Assembly: GCA_944387865.1 (NCBI GenBank)
Contig: CALXGN010000004.1
Span: 94,659 to 158,658 of the forward strand
DNA: 64,000 nt
From: Scatomorpha stercorigallinarum
GTDB lineage: Bacteria > Bacillota > Clostridia > Oscillospirales > Oscillospiraceae
Direction of reading: 5' to 3'
Position 1 is the first letter of the stretch; each line of letters starts with the position of its first letter. The position numbers were made by a program, and so were the translations under genes. Positions 49,552 to 59,414 of the stretch are shown piece after piece. The notes under the pieces were generated by a model. That model was not told the DNA's origin. It searched no databases and was given only the letters and a program-made list of their open reading frames with translations.

Positions 49552-50094
49552 TCAGTCCTTGCTGTCCACGATCAGGCCGTAGCCGCCGTTCTTGCGGCGG
49601 TAGACGACGCTGAAGGCGTCGCGCTCGTCCGTGTTGCGGAACACGAAGAACTCGTGCTCGAGGAGGTTCATCTGCAAAATGGCCTCCTCCACGCTCATCG
49701 GCGCGATGTAGAACTTCTTGTTGCGGACGATCTTGAATTCCTCTTCCCCGGCGTCCTCCGCGGGGACGTTGAAAGGTTTGATCTCACGCTCTATCGCACC
49801 GTCGCGCAGCCGTTTTTCCAGGCGCGTCTTGTTCTTGCGTATCTGCCTCTCGATGCTGGCGACAGCCGAATCGACGGAGGCGTACATGTCGCTGGTGAGC
49901 TCGCTTACACGGTAGAACATCCCGCTGTTCTTGATGGTGACCTCGGCGCGGAAGCGGCCCCGCTCGGTGCTGAACGTCACATAGGCGTCGCTCTCCGTGC
50001 GGAACAGGCGGTCGATCTTGCCGATCTTCTTTTCGGCGTAGGCCCGCAGGTCCTCCGAGGCGTCCATCTTCTTTTCCGTGAACGTGAACTTCAT
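49552..50094 (-). CDS. hpf: Long-form ribosome hibernation promoting factor
   Basis: The 180-residue protein has an N-terminal HPF/RaiA domain (MKFTFTEKKMDASEDLRAYA, then KIDRLFRTESDAYVTFSTER) and a C-terminal dimerisation domain (KKFYIAPMSVEEAILQMNLL, EHEFFVFRNTDERDAFSVVY, YGLIVDS). It binds the 30S subunit in stationary phase and joins two ribosomes into 100S dimers. GGAGC lies before the start. The A+T-rich region upstream contains a TATTAT but no clear -35. Confidence 0.96.
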   Translation of the reverse strand: MKFTFTEKKMDASEDLRAYAEKKIGKIDRLFRTESDAYVTFSTERGRFRAEVTIKNSGMFYRVSELTSDMYASVDSAVASIERQIRKNKTRLEKRLRDGAIEREIKPFNVPAEDAGEEEFKIVRNKKFYIAPMSVEEAILQMNLLEHEFFVFRNTDERDAFSVVYRRKNGGYGLIVDSKD

Positions 50095-50182
50095 TGGTTT
50101 CAGCTCCTTCCGGCATATGATGGGTATTGCCGATTACATAATAACACATCCCGAGCGAAAAAAGAAGGGGTTTTCGTAAACT

Positions 50183-52609
50183 TTATGTGTATATCGTGCA
50201 ACCCGGCAGGGCGGTGCTCAGCCAGAGCAGCTCCGTGCGTGAAATGCCCGTGTCGGAAAGGTCAAGATAGTCGAGGCCGTGGAAGTCCTCCAGCACGCTG
50301 AGATCCTCTATCTCGCAGCCGGTGAGGATGAGCGTGTTCAGCCGCGGCAGGCCCTCCAGGACGGACACGTCCGTCACGCCCGTGCCGCTCAGATCGAGCG
50401 TTTGCAGCCGCTCGAGCGAGGCGAGGGCGCTGATGTCCGTTATGTCCGCGTTGCCGCCGAGGTCCAGCGCCAGCAGGCGCGTGAGCGAGGAGAGCTCGCC
50501 GATGTCGCCAAGGCCGCAGTTGGAGAGGATGAGCTCCGTGAGGCCCGTCATCTGGCCCAGGCCGGCGATGTCAAGGCCCGGGTTGTCCGAGAGGTCGAGC
50601 TGCGTGAGGCCCGTCAGGCGCTCGATGCCGTCCAGGCTCTGCACATTCTGGCCGGAGGCGTCCACCGCCGTGGCGGCGGGGTCGTAGAGGCCGTCGCCCA
50701 GGGCCACCTGCAGCAGCTCCTCGGTGACGAGTATCTCGCAGTCCGGCAGGGCCTCGCGCAGGGCGTTCACGCCGGAGAGCGTGAGGCCGGCGTTTTCCTC
50801 GATGTCCAGCCGGCGCAGGGAGGCAAGGCCGTGCAGGGCGCTGAGCGCGCCGTCGCCGATGCCCGTGGCGCGCAGGCCGAGCTCCTCCAGCGCCGTGAGG
50901 CCGGCGAGGGCGTCCGTCCCGCCGAGGGCGTTTTCGGAGAGGTCGAGATACTTGAGCGAAGCGAGGCCGGAGAGGGCGGCGATGGAGCTGACGCTGTTGG
51001 CGGAGACGTCCAGCCGCTCGAGCGCGGAGAGGCCCATCAGCGGCGAGAGGCTCGCCACCTCGTTGCCGGAGACGTTGAGCTCGCGCAGTGCGGAGAGCCC
51101 CACGAGAGGGGAGAGGTCGCTTATCTCATTGCCGGAGAGGTCGAGCGACTCCAGCTGCTCGCAGACGGCGAGCTGGGAGATGTCGTCTATGCCGCGGCCG
51201 GAGAGGTCGAGCTCCGTCACGTCGGAGGTGAAGGTGACGCCGCCGAGCGTGATCTCCACCAGCTCCACCGTGGGCTCGTCGGAGATGACGGCGCAGCCGG
51301 GCAGGGCCTCCTGCAGCGCCTCAAGCTGCTCCTCGGTGATCTCCATGCCGGAGATGTCGAGCGTGGTGAGGTTCGTGAGCGCGTGCAGCGGAGTGTAGTC
51401 CGTCACGCGGTTGCCGGAGAGGTAGAGCGTGCGCAATCCGGTGAGCGCGCGCAGGGGGGAGATGTCCTCGATGTTGTTGTCCTTCAATGTGAGGGAGGTG
51501 AGGCCGGTGAGGCGCGAGAGGGCGGAGATATCGCTGATGGCGCAGTCGCTGAGGCTGAGCACGCGCAGTTTTTCCAGCGAGGCCACGGCCTCCAGGTCGG
51601 CGTGCGTGAGGGCGGTGCCGGAGATGGCGAGGCTCTCGCTCTCGGGGTCCACGCTCTGGCCGCCGATGGTCAGCTCCCCGCCGTCCCCGCCGGCGGACTG
51701 GTACTGCTCGAGCAGGGCGGAGGCGTCCGCGCCCTCGTGCGTCAGCAGCCAGCCGGAGAGCACGCTCTCGGCGGCGGGCAGGTCGCCCAGCGCGGCGTGG
51801 CAGCGGGCCAGGAGCACGACGGCCTCCTCCGTGTCGTCTATCCGGCGCGCGGCCTCCAGCGCGTCGATGGCGGCGGCGTAGTCGCCGTCGATGTAGAGCT
51901 CCATCGCGCGGCTGTAGCTCTTGTCGTAGTCGCCGCCGCCTCCGCTGAGGAGTATCACCAGCGCCACGACGATGATGGCCACCGCGGCCAGCGAGGCGAG
52001 GGCGATGTAGGCGTATTTGCGCCGGCTCTGGCGGCGCTCGCCGCCCTCGTCGCGCCCGCGGGGAGGGGGAGCGGACGCACCGGTGCGCGCCGGGGCCGTG
52101 CGCTCGCCGCCGCGCTGCTGATAGCCGCCCTGGGGCTCGCGCCGGGGCGGCTGCTGATCCTGCACCGGCCGGCGCTGGGGCTGCTGGGAGGCCTGCGAGG
52201 GCCGGCGCGGCTCCGCCGCCGGGCGGGAGGGCTCCTGTACGCCGCGCCGCGCCGCGCCGGGCTCCTGCACGGGCCGCCGGGGTGCCTGCTCGCCCGGGCG
52301 CTGCTGATAGGCCGCGCCGCGGCGGGGGAGGGGCTCGGCGTCCCGGTGAACGGGCGTGTCCGCCGGCGCATCCGCCGCCATGAAGCGGCGCGTCTCCTCG
52401 CCGGCGTCCTCCGGCAGGGGCTGGGCGGGGACGGCCGGGCGGTCCGCCGTGGCCTCCACGTCCTGCTCGATGAACCTGCGCAGCTCCTCGGCGATGGAAC
52501 CGCCGCCGGCGGTCTTGAATTCGCCCATGTGCTCGGCCATGTACTGCCTGGTTTCGGCGCCGAGGTCGTCAAAGTCGTTATATGAGCTGTTGTTGGTGTT
52601 GTTCTCCAT
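50183..52609 (-). CDS. Bitopic membrane protein with long leucine-rich-repeat ectodomain
   Basis: The 808-residue protein has a cytoplasmic N-terminus of about 200 residues rich in Pro, Gln and Arg, one helix (about 204-224), then TPR-like helices (about 235-310) and about 20 internalin-type LRRs. The LRRs are in three blocks, each closing with a similar end: LQEALPGCAVIS, LREALPDCEILV and LSTALPGCTIYT. The N-terminus contains three related motifs: AETRQYM, EELRRFI and EETRRFM. The ectodomain is suited to binding protein or sugar ligands. It is 20 bases after the M29 aminopeptidase gene. GGAGG precedes the start. Confidence 0.88.
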   Translation of the reverse strand: MENNTNNSSYNDFDDLGAETRQYMAEHMGEFKTAGGGSIAEELRRFIEQDVEATADRPAVPAQPLPEDAGEETRRFMAADAPADTPVHRDAEPLPRRGAAYQQRPGEQAPRRPVQEPGAARRGVQEPSRPAAEPRRPSQASQQPQRRPVQDQQPPRREPQGGYQQRGGERTAPARTGASAPPPRGRDEGGERRQSRRKYAYIALASLAAVAIIVVALVILLSGGGGDYDKSYSRAMELYIDGDYAAAIDALEAARRIDDTEEAVVLLARCHAALGDLPAAESVLSGWLLTHEGADASALLEQYQSAGGDGGELTIGGQSVDPESESLAISGTALTHADLEAVASLEKLRVLSLSDCAISDISALSRLTGLTSLTLKDNNIEDISPLRALTGLRTLYLSGNRVTDYTPLHALTNLTTLDISGMEITEEQLEALQEALPGCAVISDEPTVELVEITLGGVTFTSDVTELDLSGRGIDDISQLAVCEQLESLDLSGNEISDLSPLVGLSALRELNVSGNEVASLSPLMGLSALERLDVSANSVSSIAALSGLASLKYLDLSENALGGTDALAGLTALEELGLRATGIGDGALSALHGLASLRRLDIEENAGLTLSGVNALREALPDCEILVTEELLQVALGDGLYDPAATAVDASGQNVQSLDGIERLTGLTQLDLSDNPGLDIAGLGQMTGLTELILSNCGLGDIGELSSLTRLLALDLGGNADITDISALASLERLQTLDLSGTGVTDVSVLEGLPRLNTLILTGCEIEDLSVLEDFHGLDYLDLSDTGISRTELLWLSTALPGCTIYT

Positions 52610-52629
52610 CTTGTCCTCCGTGCCGGGCA

Positions 52630-53868
52630 TCAGAACGCCCAGCCGCCGTTCCTGAATATCTGCACCCGCTCGCCGGAGGCCGTCACGCCGGTGACGCTCA
52701 GGTCCTCGGAGCCGATCATGAAGTCCTCGTGCACCATGGAGTCGTTCACGCCCATGGCGCGCAGCTCCTCGAGCGAATACCTGTCAAAATCGCGGATGTT
52801 GCTGGAATAGCCGCGGCCGAGGGCCAGGTGGCAGGCCGCGTTCTCGTCAAAGAGCGTGTTGAAGAACATCACGCCGCTGTTGCGGATGGGGCTGTCGTAG
52901 GGTACGAGCGCGCACTCGCCGAGCATCGCCGAGCCCTCGTCCATACTGATGAGCTGCTTCAGCGCGGCCTCGTTCTTCGCCGCGTGTACTTCTACGGCGC
53001 GGCCGTTTTCAAAGCGGACGCTGAAGTCCTCTATCAGCACGCCCTGGAAGGAGAGCGGGCGAGTGGCGTACACTATGCCCTCGGCCTCCCCGGCCTTCGG
53101 GGTGATGAAAACCTCCTCGCTGGGGATGTTGGGGTTGGTGAGGACGCCGTTTATCTTTATGCGCTCGCCGCCGCCGATGAACTGCGCCTCGGGTATGAGG
53201 CCCACGCGGAAATCCGTGCCGTTGGCGGACCTGTATTCGAGTGCGACAAGGCCGAGGGAGTTGAGGTGCTCGCAGCGGGAGGCGAGATAGGCGTCGTGCT
53301 CCACCCAGTTCTGTATCGGGTCGCCCTCGAGCGCGCGGGAGCAGGAGAGTATGGCCTCCCACAGGGCCTCGACCGCGCGGCCCTTGGGCAGGGAGGGGAA
53401 CACCTTCTTCGCCCACCTGACGCCGGGCACGGCGGCGATGCACCACTGCTCACGGTTCTCGCGCGCGTCTATGAAGGGCTTAAGCACGGCGTAGCGCGCC
53501 TGCATGCCCTTGGCGTACTTGACCTGGTTGATACCGGCGAGGCCGTCCGGGTCGTCGCTTATGATGTGGATGCGGGCGGGGAGGGTGTCCGCCTGCCAGC
53601 GCTGCTTGGCTATCTCCCAGTCCTTCACCTCGCCGAGGCGCTTCACGCTCTTGTGCCGGACGTTCAGCTTTGTCAGCGGCTGGTGCTGCCAGACGACCTC
53701 CACCTCGGACGCGCCGGCCTTATAGGCCTCGTCGGCCACCATCTCCACGAATTCGGGCTGGTCGAGCCCGGCGTAGACCATGACGCTCTGCCCCTTCTGC
53801 ACGTTTGCGCCCGTGCGGACGATGAGCCTGGCGTAATTCCTGAGTATTGTCTTTTTCATTTTTATCAC
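52630..53868 (-). CDS. M29-family metallo-aminopeptidase
   Basis: This 412-residue enzyme belongs to the AmpS/PepS/thermophilic aminopeptidase group. Typical segments are YARLIVRTGANVQKGQSVMVY near the N-terminus, the metal-binding Glu in GECALVPYDS, FFNTLFDENAACHLALGRGY and the His/Asp pair in MVHEDFMIGSEDLSVTG. It releases N-terminal residues from peptides in the cytoplasm. A GTG start at 53868 is preferred because AAGG lies five bases upstream; the ATG at 53859 sits 14 bases from that site. It may be co-transcribed with the LRR gene. Confidence 0.92.
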   Translation of the reverse strand: MIKMKKTILRNYARLIVRTGANVQKGQSVMVYAGLDQPEFVEMVADEAYKAGASEVEVVWQHQPLTKLNVRHKSVKRLGEVKDWEIAKQRWQADTLPARIHIISDDPDGLAGINQVKYAKGMQARYAVLKPFIDARENREQWCIAAVPGVRWAKKVFPSLPKGRAVEALWEAILSCSRALEGDPIQNWVEHDAYLASRCEHLNSLGLVALEYRSANGTDFRVGLIPEAQFIGGGERIKINGVLTNPNIPSEEVFITPKAGEAEGIVYATRPLSFQGVLIEDFSVRFENGRAVEVHAAKNEAALKQLISMDEGSAMLGECALVPYDSPIRNSGVMFFNTLFDENAACHLALGRGYSSNIRDFDRYSLEELRAMGVNDSMVHEDFMIGSEDLSVTGVTASGERVQIFRNGGWAF

Positions 53869-53902
53869 CGTTACCTTAAATTAATCTAAAGTTTAACTTA
53901 TG

Positions 53903-53931
53903 TTGATATGGCTCGGAATTTGTGATAAGAT
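53903..53931 (+). promoter_or_regulatory. Promoter of the glyS operon
   Basis: TTGATA (53903-53908) and TAAGAT (53926-53931) are 17 bases apart. The leader is about 95 bases and shows no T-box. Confidence 0.75.
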
Positions 53932-54031
53932 ATTCGTCGCGCCGGGGAGCGCGCCGTATCGGATATAATATCACACTTTCCGGCCCGTGTAAATCTCCGC
54001 AGAAGCCATCTGCGGGAAAGGAAGTATATTC

Positions 54032-55456
54032 ATGTTAAACAGCGAAAAGACCATGGAGAAGCTTGTCGCCCTCTGCAAGAACCGCGGCTTCATCTACGCC
54101 GGCAGCGAAATCTACGGCGGCCTTGCCAACAGCTGGGATTACGGCCCGCTCGGCGTGGAGCTGAAGAACAACATCAAGCGCGCCTGGTGGAAGAAATTCG
54201 TGCAGGAAAACCCCTACAACGTGGGGCTCGACAGCGCGATACTCATGAACCCGCAGGTCTGGGTGGCATCCGGCCACGTGACGACCTTCAACGACCCGCT
54301 CATCGACTGCAAGAGCTGCAAGAGCCGCCACCGCGCGGATAAGCTGATCGAGGACTGGCTGGCCGAAAACCCGATGGAGGGCGTCTCCGCCGAGGCGATG
54401 TCCAATGAGGAAATGGTCGCCTTCATCCGCGAGCACAATATCCCCTGCCCGGTTTGCGGCAAGTGCGACTTCACCGATATACGCAAGTTCAACCTGATGT
54501 TCAAAACCCACCAGGGCGTCACCGAGGACACGGCCAGCGAGGTCTATCTCCGGCCGGAGACCGCCCAGGGCATATTTGTCAACTTCAAGAACATCCAGCG
54601 CACCACCCGCCGCAAGATCCCCTTCGGCGTCTGCCAGATAGGCAAGAGCTTCCGCAACGAGATAACCCCGGGCAACTTCATCTTCCGCATCCGCGAATTC
54701 GAGCAGATGGAGCTCGAATTCTTCTGTGAGCCGGGCACGGACCTCGAGTGGTTCGCCTACTGGCGCGGTTTCTGCCGCGACTGGCTCACCGGCCTGGGCA
54801 TGAGGGAGGAAAACCTCCGCCTGCGCGACCACGACCCGGCCGAGCTGGCCTTTTACTCCAAAGCGACGACGGACTTTGAGTATTTGTTCCCCTTCGGCTG
54901 GGGCGAGCTCTGGGGCGTTGCGGACCGCACGGACTACGACCTCACCCAGCACCAGACGCACTCCGGGCAGGACCTCACCTATTTCGACCAGGAGAAGGGC
55001 GAGCACTATGTGCCCTACGTCGTCGAGCCCAGCCTCGGCGCCGACCGCGTCACCCTCGCCTTCCTGGTGGACGCCTACGACGAGGAGGTCGTGGACGAGG
55101 CGAAGAAGGACACCCGCGTGGTGCTGCGCCTGCACCCGGCGCTGGCGCCCATCAAGGTGGCCGTGCTGCCGCTGAGCAAGAAAGAGGTGCTCGCCGGCCC
55201 GGCGCGGGAGCTGTACGCCGAGCTCTCGAAGGACTTCATGTGCGAATATGACGACACCGGCTCCATCGGCAAGCGCTACCGCCGCCAGGACGAGATAGGC
55301 ACTCCGTACTGTGTGACGCTCGACTTCACCACCGTCGGCGACGACAAGACCGAGGCCGACCACTGCGTGACCGTGCGCGAGCGCGACAGCATGCAGCAGG
55401 TGCGCCTGCCCATCGACCAGCTGAAGGACTACCTCGCGGAAAAACTCGCCTACTGA
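54032..55456 (+). CDS. glyS: Glycyl-tRNA synthetase, dimeric type
   Basis: The 474-residue class II synthetase attaches glycine to tRNA-Gly. Class II motif 2 is FRNEITPGNFIFRIREFEQMELEFF (spans about 205-230) and motif 3 is GADRVTLAFL. Two Cys pairs (CKSCKSRHRAD and CPVCGKCDF) form the zinc-binding insertion of the family. A C-terminal anticodon-binding domain carries KVAVLPLSKKEVLAG and RYRRQDEIGTPYCVTLDF. The single-chain dimeric type fits Firmicutes. AAAGGAAG lies eight bases before the start. It is followed seven bases after its stop by the LTA-synthase-like gene. Confidence 0.97.
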   Translation: MLNSEKTMEKLVALCKNRGFIYAGSEIYGGLANSWDYGPLGVELKNNIKRAWWKKFVQENPYNVGLDSAILMNPQVWVASGHVTTFNDPLIDCKSCKSRHRADKLIEDWLAENPMEGVSAEAMSNEEMVAFIREHNIPCPVCGKCDFTDIRKFNLMFKTHQGVTEDTASEVYLRPETAQGIFVNFKNIQRTTRRKIPFGVCQIGKSFRNEITPGNFIFRIREFEQMELEFFCEPGTDLEWFAYWRGFCRDWLTGLGMREENLRLRDHDPAELAFYSKATTDFEYLFPFGWGELWGVADRTDYDLTQHQTHSGQDLTYFDQEKGEHYVPYVVEPSLGADRVTLAFLVDAYDEEVVDEAKKDTRVVLRLHPALAPIKVAVLPLSKKEVLAGPARELYAELSKDFMCEYDDTGSIGKRYRRQDEIGTPYCVTLDFTTVGDDKTEADHCVTVRERDSMQQVRLPIDQLKDYLAEKLAY

Positions 55457-55462
55457 TAAAAA

Positions 55463-57508
55463 ATGGACTCACTGCGCATGGCGGCGGGGCGGCCGCGGGA
55501 GCACATCCCGCTGCTCTCCGCCGCGGCGGGCTTTGCCTTTGCGCTCGTGCTCGCCTTCGCCGCCGCCCTCATCGAGGAACAGGACATCGCCGCGGCGGCG
55601 CTCTACGCCTTCGGCTGCTCGCCGCAGGCGCTGGCGACGGAGATATTCCTCGCCCTTCTGATCTGCGCGCTCGGCTGCCTGGTGAAGAGCCTCTTCGCCG
55701 CCGGCGTGCTGACGGCCCTGGCCGCGCTCGCGCTGGTCACGGCCAACTATTATAAGACGCTCATCACCTCCACGCCGCTCTACCTGGCCGACCTCAAGTT
55801 GATCTCGCGCCTGGGCGGCATCGTGGAGCTCAACAGCGCGTCCATCACCGTCTCCGGCCTCACGGTGCTGGCCTTCGCGCTCACCATAGCGGCGCTCGCC
55901 GGGCTCTTTTTCGCCTCACGCGCGCTGAAAATGCCCTACCGGCGCTCGCTGATGACGGCGCTGGCGGCCGCGGCGCTCTTTATCTGCCTCTACGGCGTGC
56001 CCGCCTGGGCGGAGGGCTGGTTCTACGCCCCCATGGGCGCGGCGCGCACCTCCGGCACGGCCTATTCGCAGGCCTATGTCAACGCCCGCTGCGGGACGCT
56101 GCTGGGCCTCTGGCGCTCGGTGGTGCTCAGCGGCGAGGCCCCGGGGGAGGAAAAGCCGCAGGACGTCACGGACGACCGCACGCCGGAGGAGCGGCTGATC
56201 GACGACGCGGAGGCCTTCGCCCTCGGCTATGAGCCGGAGACGGGCGCGGAGGAGCAGCCGAACGTCATCTTCGTGCTCTCCGAGTCCTTCTTCGACGTGA
56301 CGGAGCTGCCGGGCGTCGAGTTTGAAGGCGACCCTGTGGCGGACTTCCACGCCGTGCAGGAGCAGGGCGTGTCCGGCACGTTCTACACCCATACGCTGGG
56401 CTACGGCACCTCCAACATCGAGATGGAGGTGTTCACCGGCATCAACAGCCGCTTTTTCGGCTCGGACGAGAACATCTACCAGTGGGACGCCGCCCGGCTG
56501 CTGGAAACGCCGCCGGTGCCGCAGCTCTTCCGGGACGCGGGCTACTACACGGCCTATATACACACCTTCAACGACGGCATCTACGAGCGCGAGGGGCTCT
56601 ATTCACAGCTCGGCTTCGACGAGATATTCTTCTCCGACGACTTCGCGGCCATCGACCCGGAGGCCGCCGCCGCGCCGGATTACTGGGGCTACATGTCGGG
56701 CAAGATAGCGGGGGAGTTCTACTCCGACGACTACATGGCCGACCTTGTCGTGGACCTCTATGAGCGGGAGACGGCGGACGCCCCCGTGTTCATCTGGGCC
56801 ATCACGATGGAGAACCACACGCCCTACACGGCGGACAAGTACGACGAGTACAACTGGCCCTTCGAGAGCCCGCTGGATGAAGAGGGCGAGGGCATACTGG
56901 CCTCCGTGGTGGAGGGCGCGGCGGACGCCTCGGCCTCGCTGGGGAAGCTGGTGGAGTATTTCTCCCAGTGCGAGGAGCCGACGGTGATACTCTTCTTCGG
57001 CGACCACAAGCCGGGCCTGCCGCTCTCCGACAGCGAGACGGTCTACAGCGCGCTCGGCATGTGCCCGGCCAGCGCCGCCGACTGGTCGGCGGAGGACTAC
57101 GCGCGGATGTACAGCACGGACTATGTCATCTGGTCGAACGACGGGCGCTACCTGCCCGCGGAGCCGGGCAGCCGGCTCGACAGCTCCAGCACCACGCTGG
57201 GACTGGCGGCGCTGAACGCCGCCTCCATCGAGCTCAACAGCTGGTGGCGGCTCTGCGGCGCGCTCAGCGAGGCGTACACCGCCTGGCAGTGGCCCTATTT
57301 CATCTCCGCGGACGGCCAGGTGGCCGACGTGCCGGACGCGCTGCTGGACGGCGATGGCATGAGGCTGATCGAGGTCGTGCGCGAGCTGGTGGAGAACGGA
57401 TTTTTCGACGGGGAGGGGCCGGACTTTTCGGACGTCCTCCCGCAATACGGCGTAAACGACACGCCTGAGTGCGTGATATATGAGAACAGGGTGATGGTTG
57501 TAAAATGA
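55463..57508 (+). CDS. LTA synthase-like sulfatase-family membrane protein
   Basis: This 681-residue protein has five N-terminal helices and an extracytoplasmic sulfatase-fold domain. Its metal and catalytic motifs are VIFVLSESFFDVTELPG, the nucleophile Thr segment GYGTSNIEMEVFTG, AYIHTFNDGIYEREGLY, FIWAITMENHTPY and FFGDHKPGL. The family transfers glycerol phosphate from phosphatidylglycerol to build lipoteichoic acid, or modifies related polymers. The ribosome-binding site is weak, so it probably depends on coupling to glyS. It overlaps nadE by four bases. Confidence 0.93.
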   Translation: MDSLRMAAGRPREHIPLLSAAAGFAFALVLAFAAALIEEQDIAAAALYAFGCSPQALATEIFLALLICALGCLVKSLFAAGVLTALAALALVTANYYKTLITSTPLYLADLKLISRLGGIVELNSASITVSGLTVLAFALTIAALAGLFFASRALKMPYRRSLMTALAAAALFICLYGVPAWAEGWFYAPMGAARTSGTAYSQAYVNARCGTLLGLWRSVVLSGEAPGEEKPQDVTDDRTPEERLIDDAEAFALGYEPETGAEEQPNVIFVLSESFFDVTELPGVEFEGDPVADFHAVQEQGVSGTFYTHTLGYGTSNIEMEVFTGINSRFFGSDENIYQWDAARLLETPPVPQLFRDAGYYTAYIHTFNDGIYEREGLYSQLGFDEIFFSDDFAAIDPEAAAAPDYWGYMSGKIAGEFYSDDYMADLVVDLYERETADAPVFIWAITMENHTPYTADKYDEYNWPFESPLDEEGEGILASVVEGAADASASLGKLVEYFSQCEEPTVILFFGDHKPGLPLSDSETVYSALGMCPASAADWSAEDYARMYSTDYVIWSNDGRYLPAEPGSRLDSSSTTLGLAALNAASIELNSWWRLCGALSEAYTAWQWPYFISADGQVADVPDALLDGDGMRLIEVVRELVENGFFDGEGPDFSDVLPQYGVNDTPECVIYENRVMVVK

Positions 57509-59400
57509 AGGATGGGTTCCTGAAAGTCGCCGCCGCCGCCCCGGAGATACGGGTGGCCGACCCGGCGTACAACGCCGAAAGGGTGATAGAGAAGATCAGG
57601 GAGGCGGAAGCGCTGGGCGTCAAGGCGCTCGTGTTCCCAGAGCTCTGCCTGACGGGCTGCACCTGCGGCCACCTCTTTTATCAGCGCACGCTGACGGACG
57701 CGGCGATGGAGGCCCTGCTCCGCGTGGCGGAGGCCACCGCGGGCAGCGACATGCTCGCCGTCGTCGGCCTGCCCCTCGCGTGTGGCGGGAAATTGTACAG
57801 CGCTGCCGCCGCCGTGTGCGGCGGGGAAGTGCTGGGCTTTACCGCCCGCGCCAACGTGCGCGGCACGGTGTTTTCCGCCTTGCCCGAGGGCGAGATCGAA
57901 GTAGTGGACCTCGGCGGTGAAAACTGCTGCCGCGCCGGGAGCGCCATCATATATAGCGCGGACGGCGCGATAAACGGCCTTTCCGTGGCGGTGCGGTTCG
58001 CCGCCGACAGGAAGCTGGCCGTGCCGCCCACCGCCGCTCTCTGCGCTTCCGGAGCCACCGTTATCGCCGAGCTGAGCGACGAGCCGATGAGCGTGCAGTC
58101 AAGGCGCGAGACCCTCGCCGCCCTGGAGGCGGACACGAAGAGGCTGCACTGCGCCGCCGTCTCCGCCGCCCCGGGCCGGGGCGAGAGCACCACGGACAAG
58201 ACCTATTACGGCCTCTGCGCCGTGGTGGACGACGGCGAGACGCTCGCCGTGAGCGAGAGCGGCTCCGGCATGGCCGTCAGCGAGACCGACGTTTTCAACC
58301 TCTGCGGCGCGCGTATACGCGAGCAGACCTACGACGGGATGAGCTGTTGTGGCGCCGACCACTGCTTCTGGGAGCTGGAGCAGGCAGACACCGCGCTCAC
58401 GCGGCGCATAAAGCGCGAGCCCTTCGTCCCCGACGGGGACCTCGGCGAGTTCGCCGAGCGCTGCCTGACCATCCAGGCCGAGGGCCTCATCAAGCGCATG
58501 CAGTACACGAACTGCTGGCGGCCCGTGATCGGCGTCTCCGGCGGCGTGGACTCCACGCTCGTAATGCTCGCCTGCGCGAGGGCCATGGACATCTGCGGCC
58601 TTCCCCGCAAAAACATCGTCGCCGTGACTATGCCCTGCTTCGGCACCACGGACCGCACGAAGAACAACGCCATCACCATCGCCGAACAGCTCGGCGCGGA
58701 GCTGCGCGTGATCCCGATAGGCGAGAGCGTGAAAAAGCACTTCGAGACGATAGGCCACGACCTGAACGACCACAGCGTCGTGTTTGAAAACGCCCAGGCG
58801 CGCGAGCGCACGATGGTGCTGCTGGACATCGCCAACAAGGTGGGCGGCCTCGACGTCGGCACCAAGGACCTCAGCGAGCAGGCGGACGGCTGGTGCACCT
58901 ATAACGGCGACCAGATATCCAACTACGACGTCAACGCCGGCATGACCAAGACCATGGTGCGCGCTGTGGTGAAATACGTCTCCGAGACGACGGACGACGC
59001 CGTGCTCGCCGCCGCGCTGCGCGACATCTGGGACACACCGGTGACGCCGGAGCTGCTGCCCATCGGCGAGGAGGGCGAGCTGCTGCAGAAGAGCGAGGAC
59101 TCCGTGGGGCCGTATATCCTGCAGGACTTCTTCCTCTATCACATGATAATGCGCGGCGGCAGCCCGGCGAAGGTGCTGCGCCTGGCGGAGATCGCCTTCG
59201 AGGGCATGTTCGACCGGCCCACGCTGCTGCACTGGCTGAAGAGCTACTGCCGGAGATTCTTCGTCCAGCAGTTCAAGCGCAGCGCCTCGGCGGACGGCCC
59301 GGCGGTGATGGGCTTCACGCTCTCGCCGCGCGACGGGCACAAGATGCCCTCCGACGCCTGCAACACCCTCTGGCTGGAGCGGCAGATGCCGGAAAAATAA
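57505..59400 (+). CDS. nadE: NAD+ synthase with degenerate glutaminase domain
   Basis: The 631-residue protein starts at an ATGA overlap. The C-terminal half is an intact NAD synthase: P-loop SGGVDS (345-350), TKDLSEQADGWCTYNGDQ and MTKTMVRAVVKYV. The N-terminal half is nitrilase-like, with Glu46 in VFPELCLTG retained. The usual catalytic Lys region (normally PKTFLPNYGEFYE) reads TARANVRGTVFSALPE, with no Lys. The usual ICEDLW around the nucleophile Cys reads VRFAADRK, with no Cys. The enzyme is therefore likely to be ammonia-dependent. This is a visual comparison, not an alignment. A strong terminator follows. Confidence 0.92.
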   Translation: MKDGFLKVAAAAPEIRVADPAYNAERVIEKIREAEALGVKALVFPELCLTGCTCGHLFYQRTLTDAAMEALLRVAEATAGSDMLAVVGLPLACGGKLYSAAAAVCGGEVLGFTARANVRGTVFSALPEGEIEVVDLGGENCCRAGSAIIYSADGAINGLSVAVRFAADRKLAVPPTAALCASGATVIAELSDEPMSVQSRRETLAALEADTKRLHCAAVSAAPGRGESTTDKTYYGLCAVVDDGETLAVSESGSGMAVSETDVFNLCGARIREQTYDGMSCCGADHCFWELEQADTALTRRIKREPFVPDGDLGEFAERCLTIQAEGLIKRMQYTNCWRPVIGVSGGVDSTLVMLACARAMDICGLPRKNIVAVTMPCFGTTDRTKNNAITIAEQLGAELRVIPIGESVKKHFETIGHDLNDHSVVFENAQARERTMVLLDIANKVGGLDVGTKDLSEQADGWCTYNGDQISNYDVNAGMTKTMVRAVVKYVSETTDDAVLAAALRDIWDTPVTPELLPIGEEGELLQKSEDSVGPYILQDFFLYHMIMRGGSPAKVLRLAEIAFEGMFDRPTLLHWLKSYCRRFFVQQFKRSASADGPAVMGFTLSPRDGHKMPSDACNTLWLERQMPEK

Positions 59401-59414
59401 ACGCGATAACAGCT

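Noticed and set aside
53932..54031. T-box leader before glyS
   Set aside because: The leader is only about 95 bases, with no specifier loop, AGGGTGGNACCGCG block or terminator pair.
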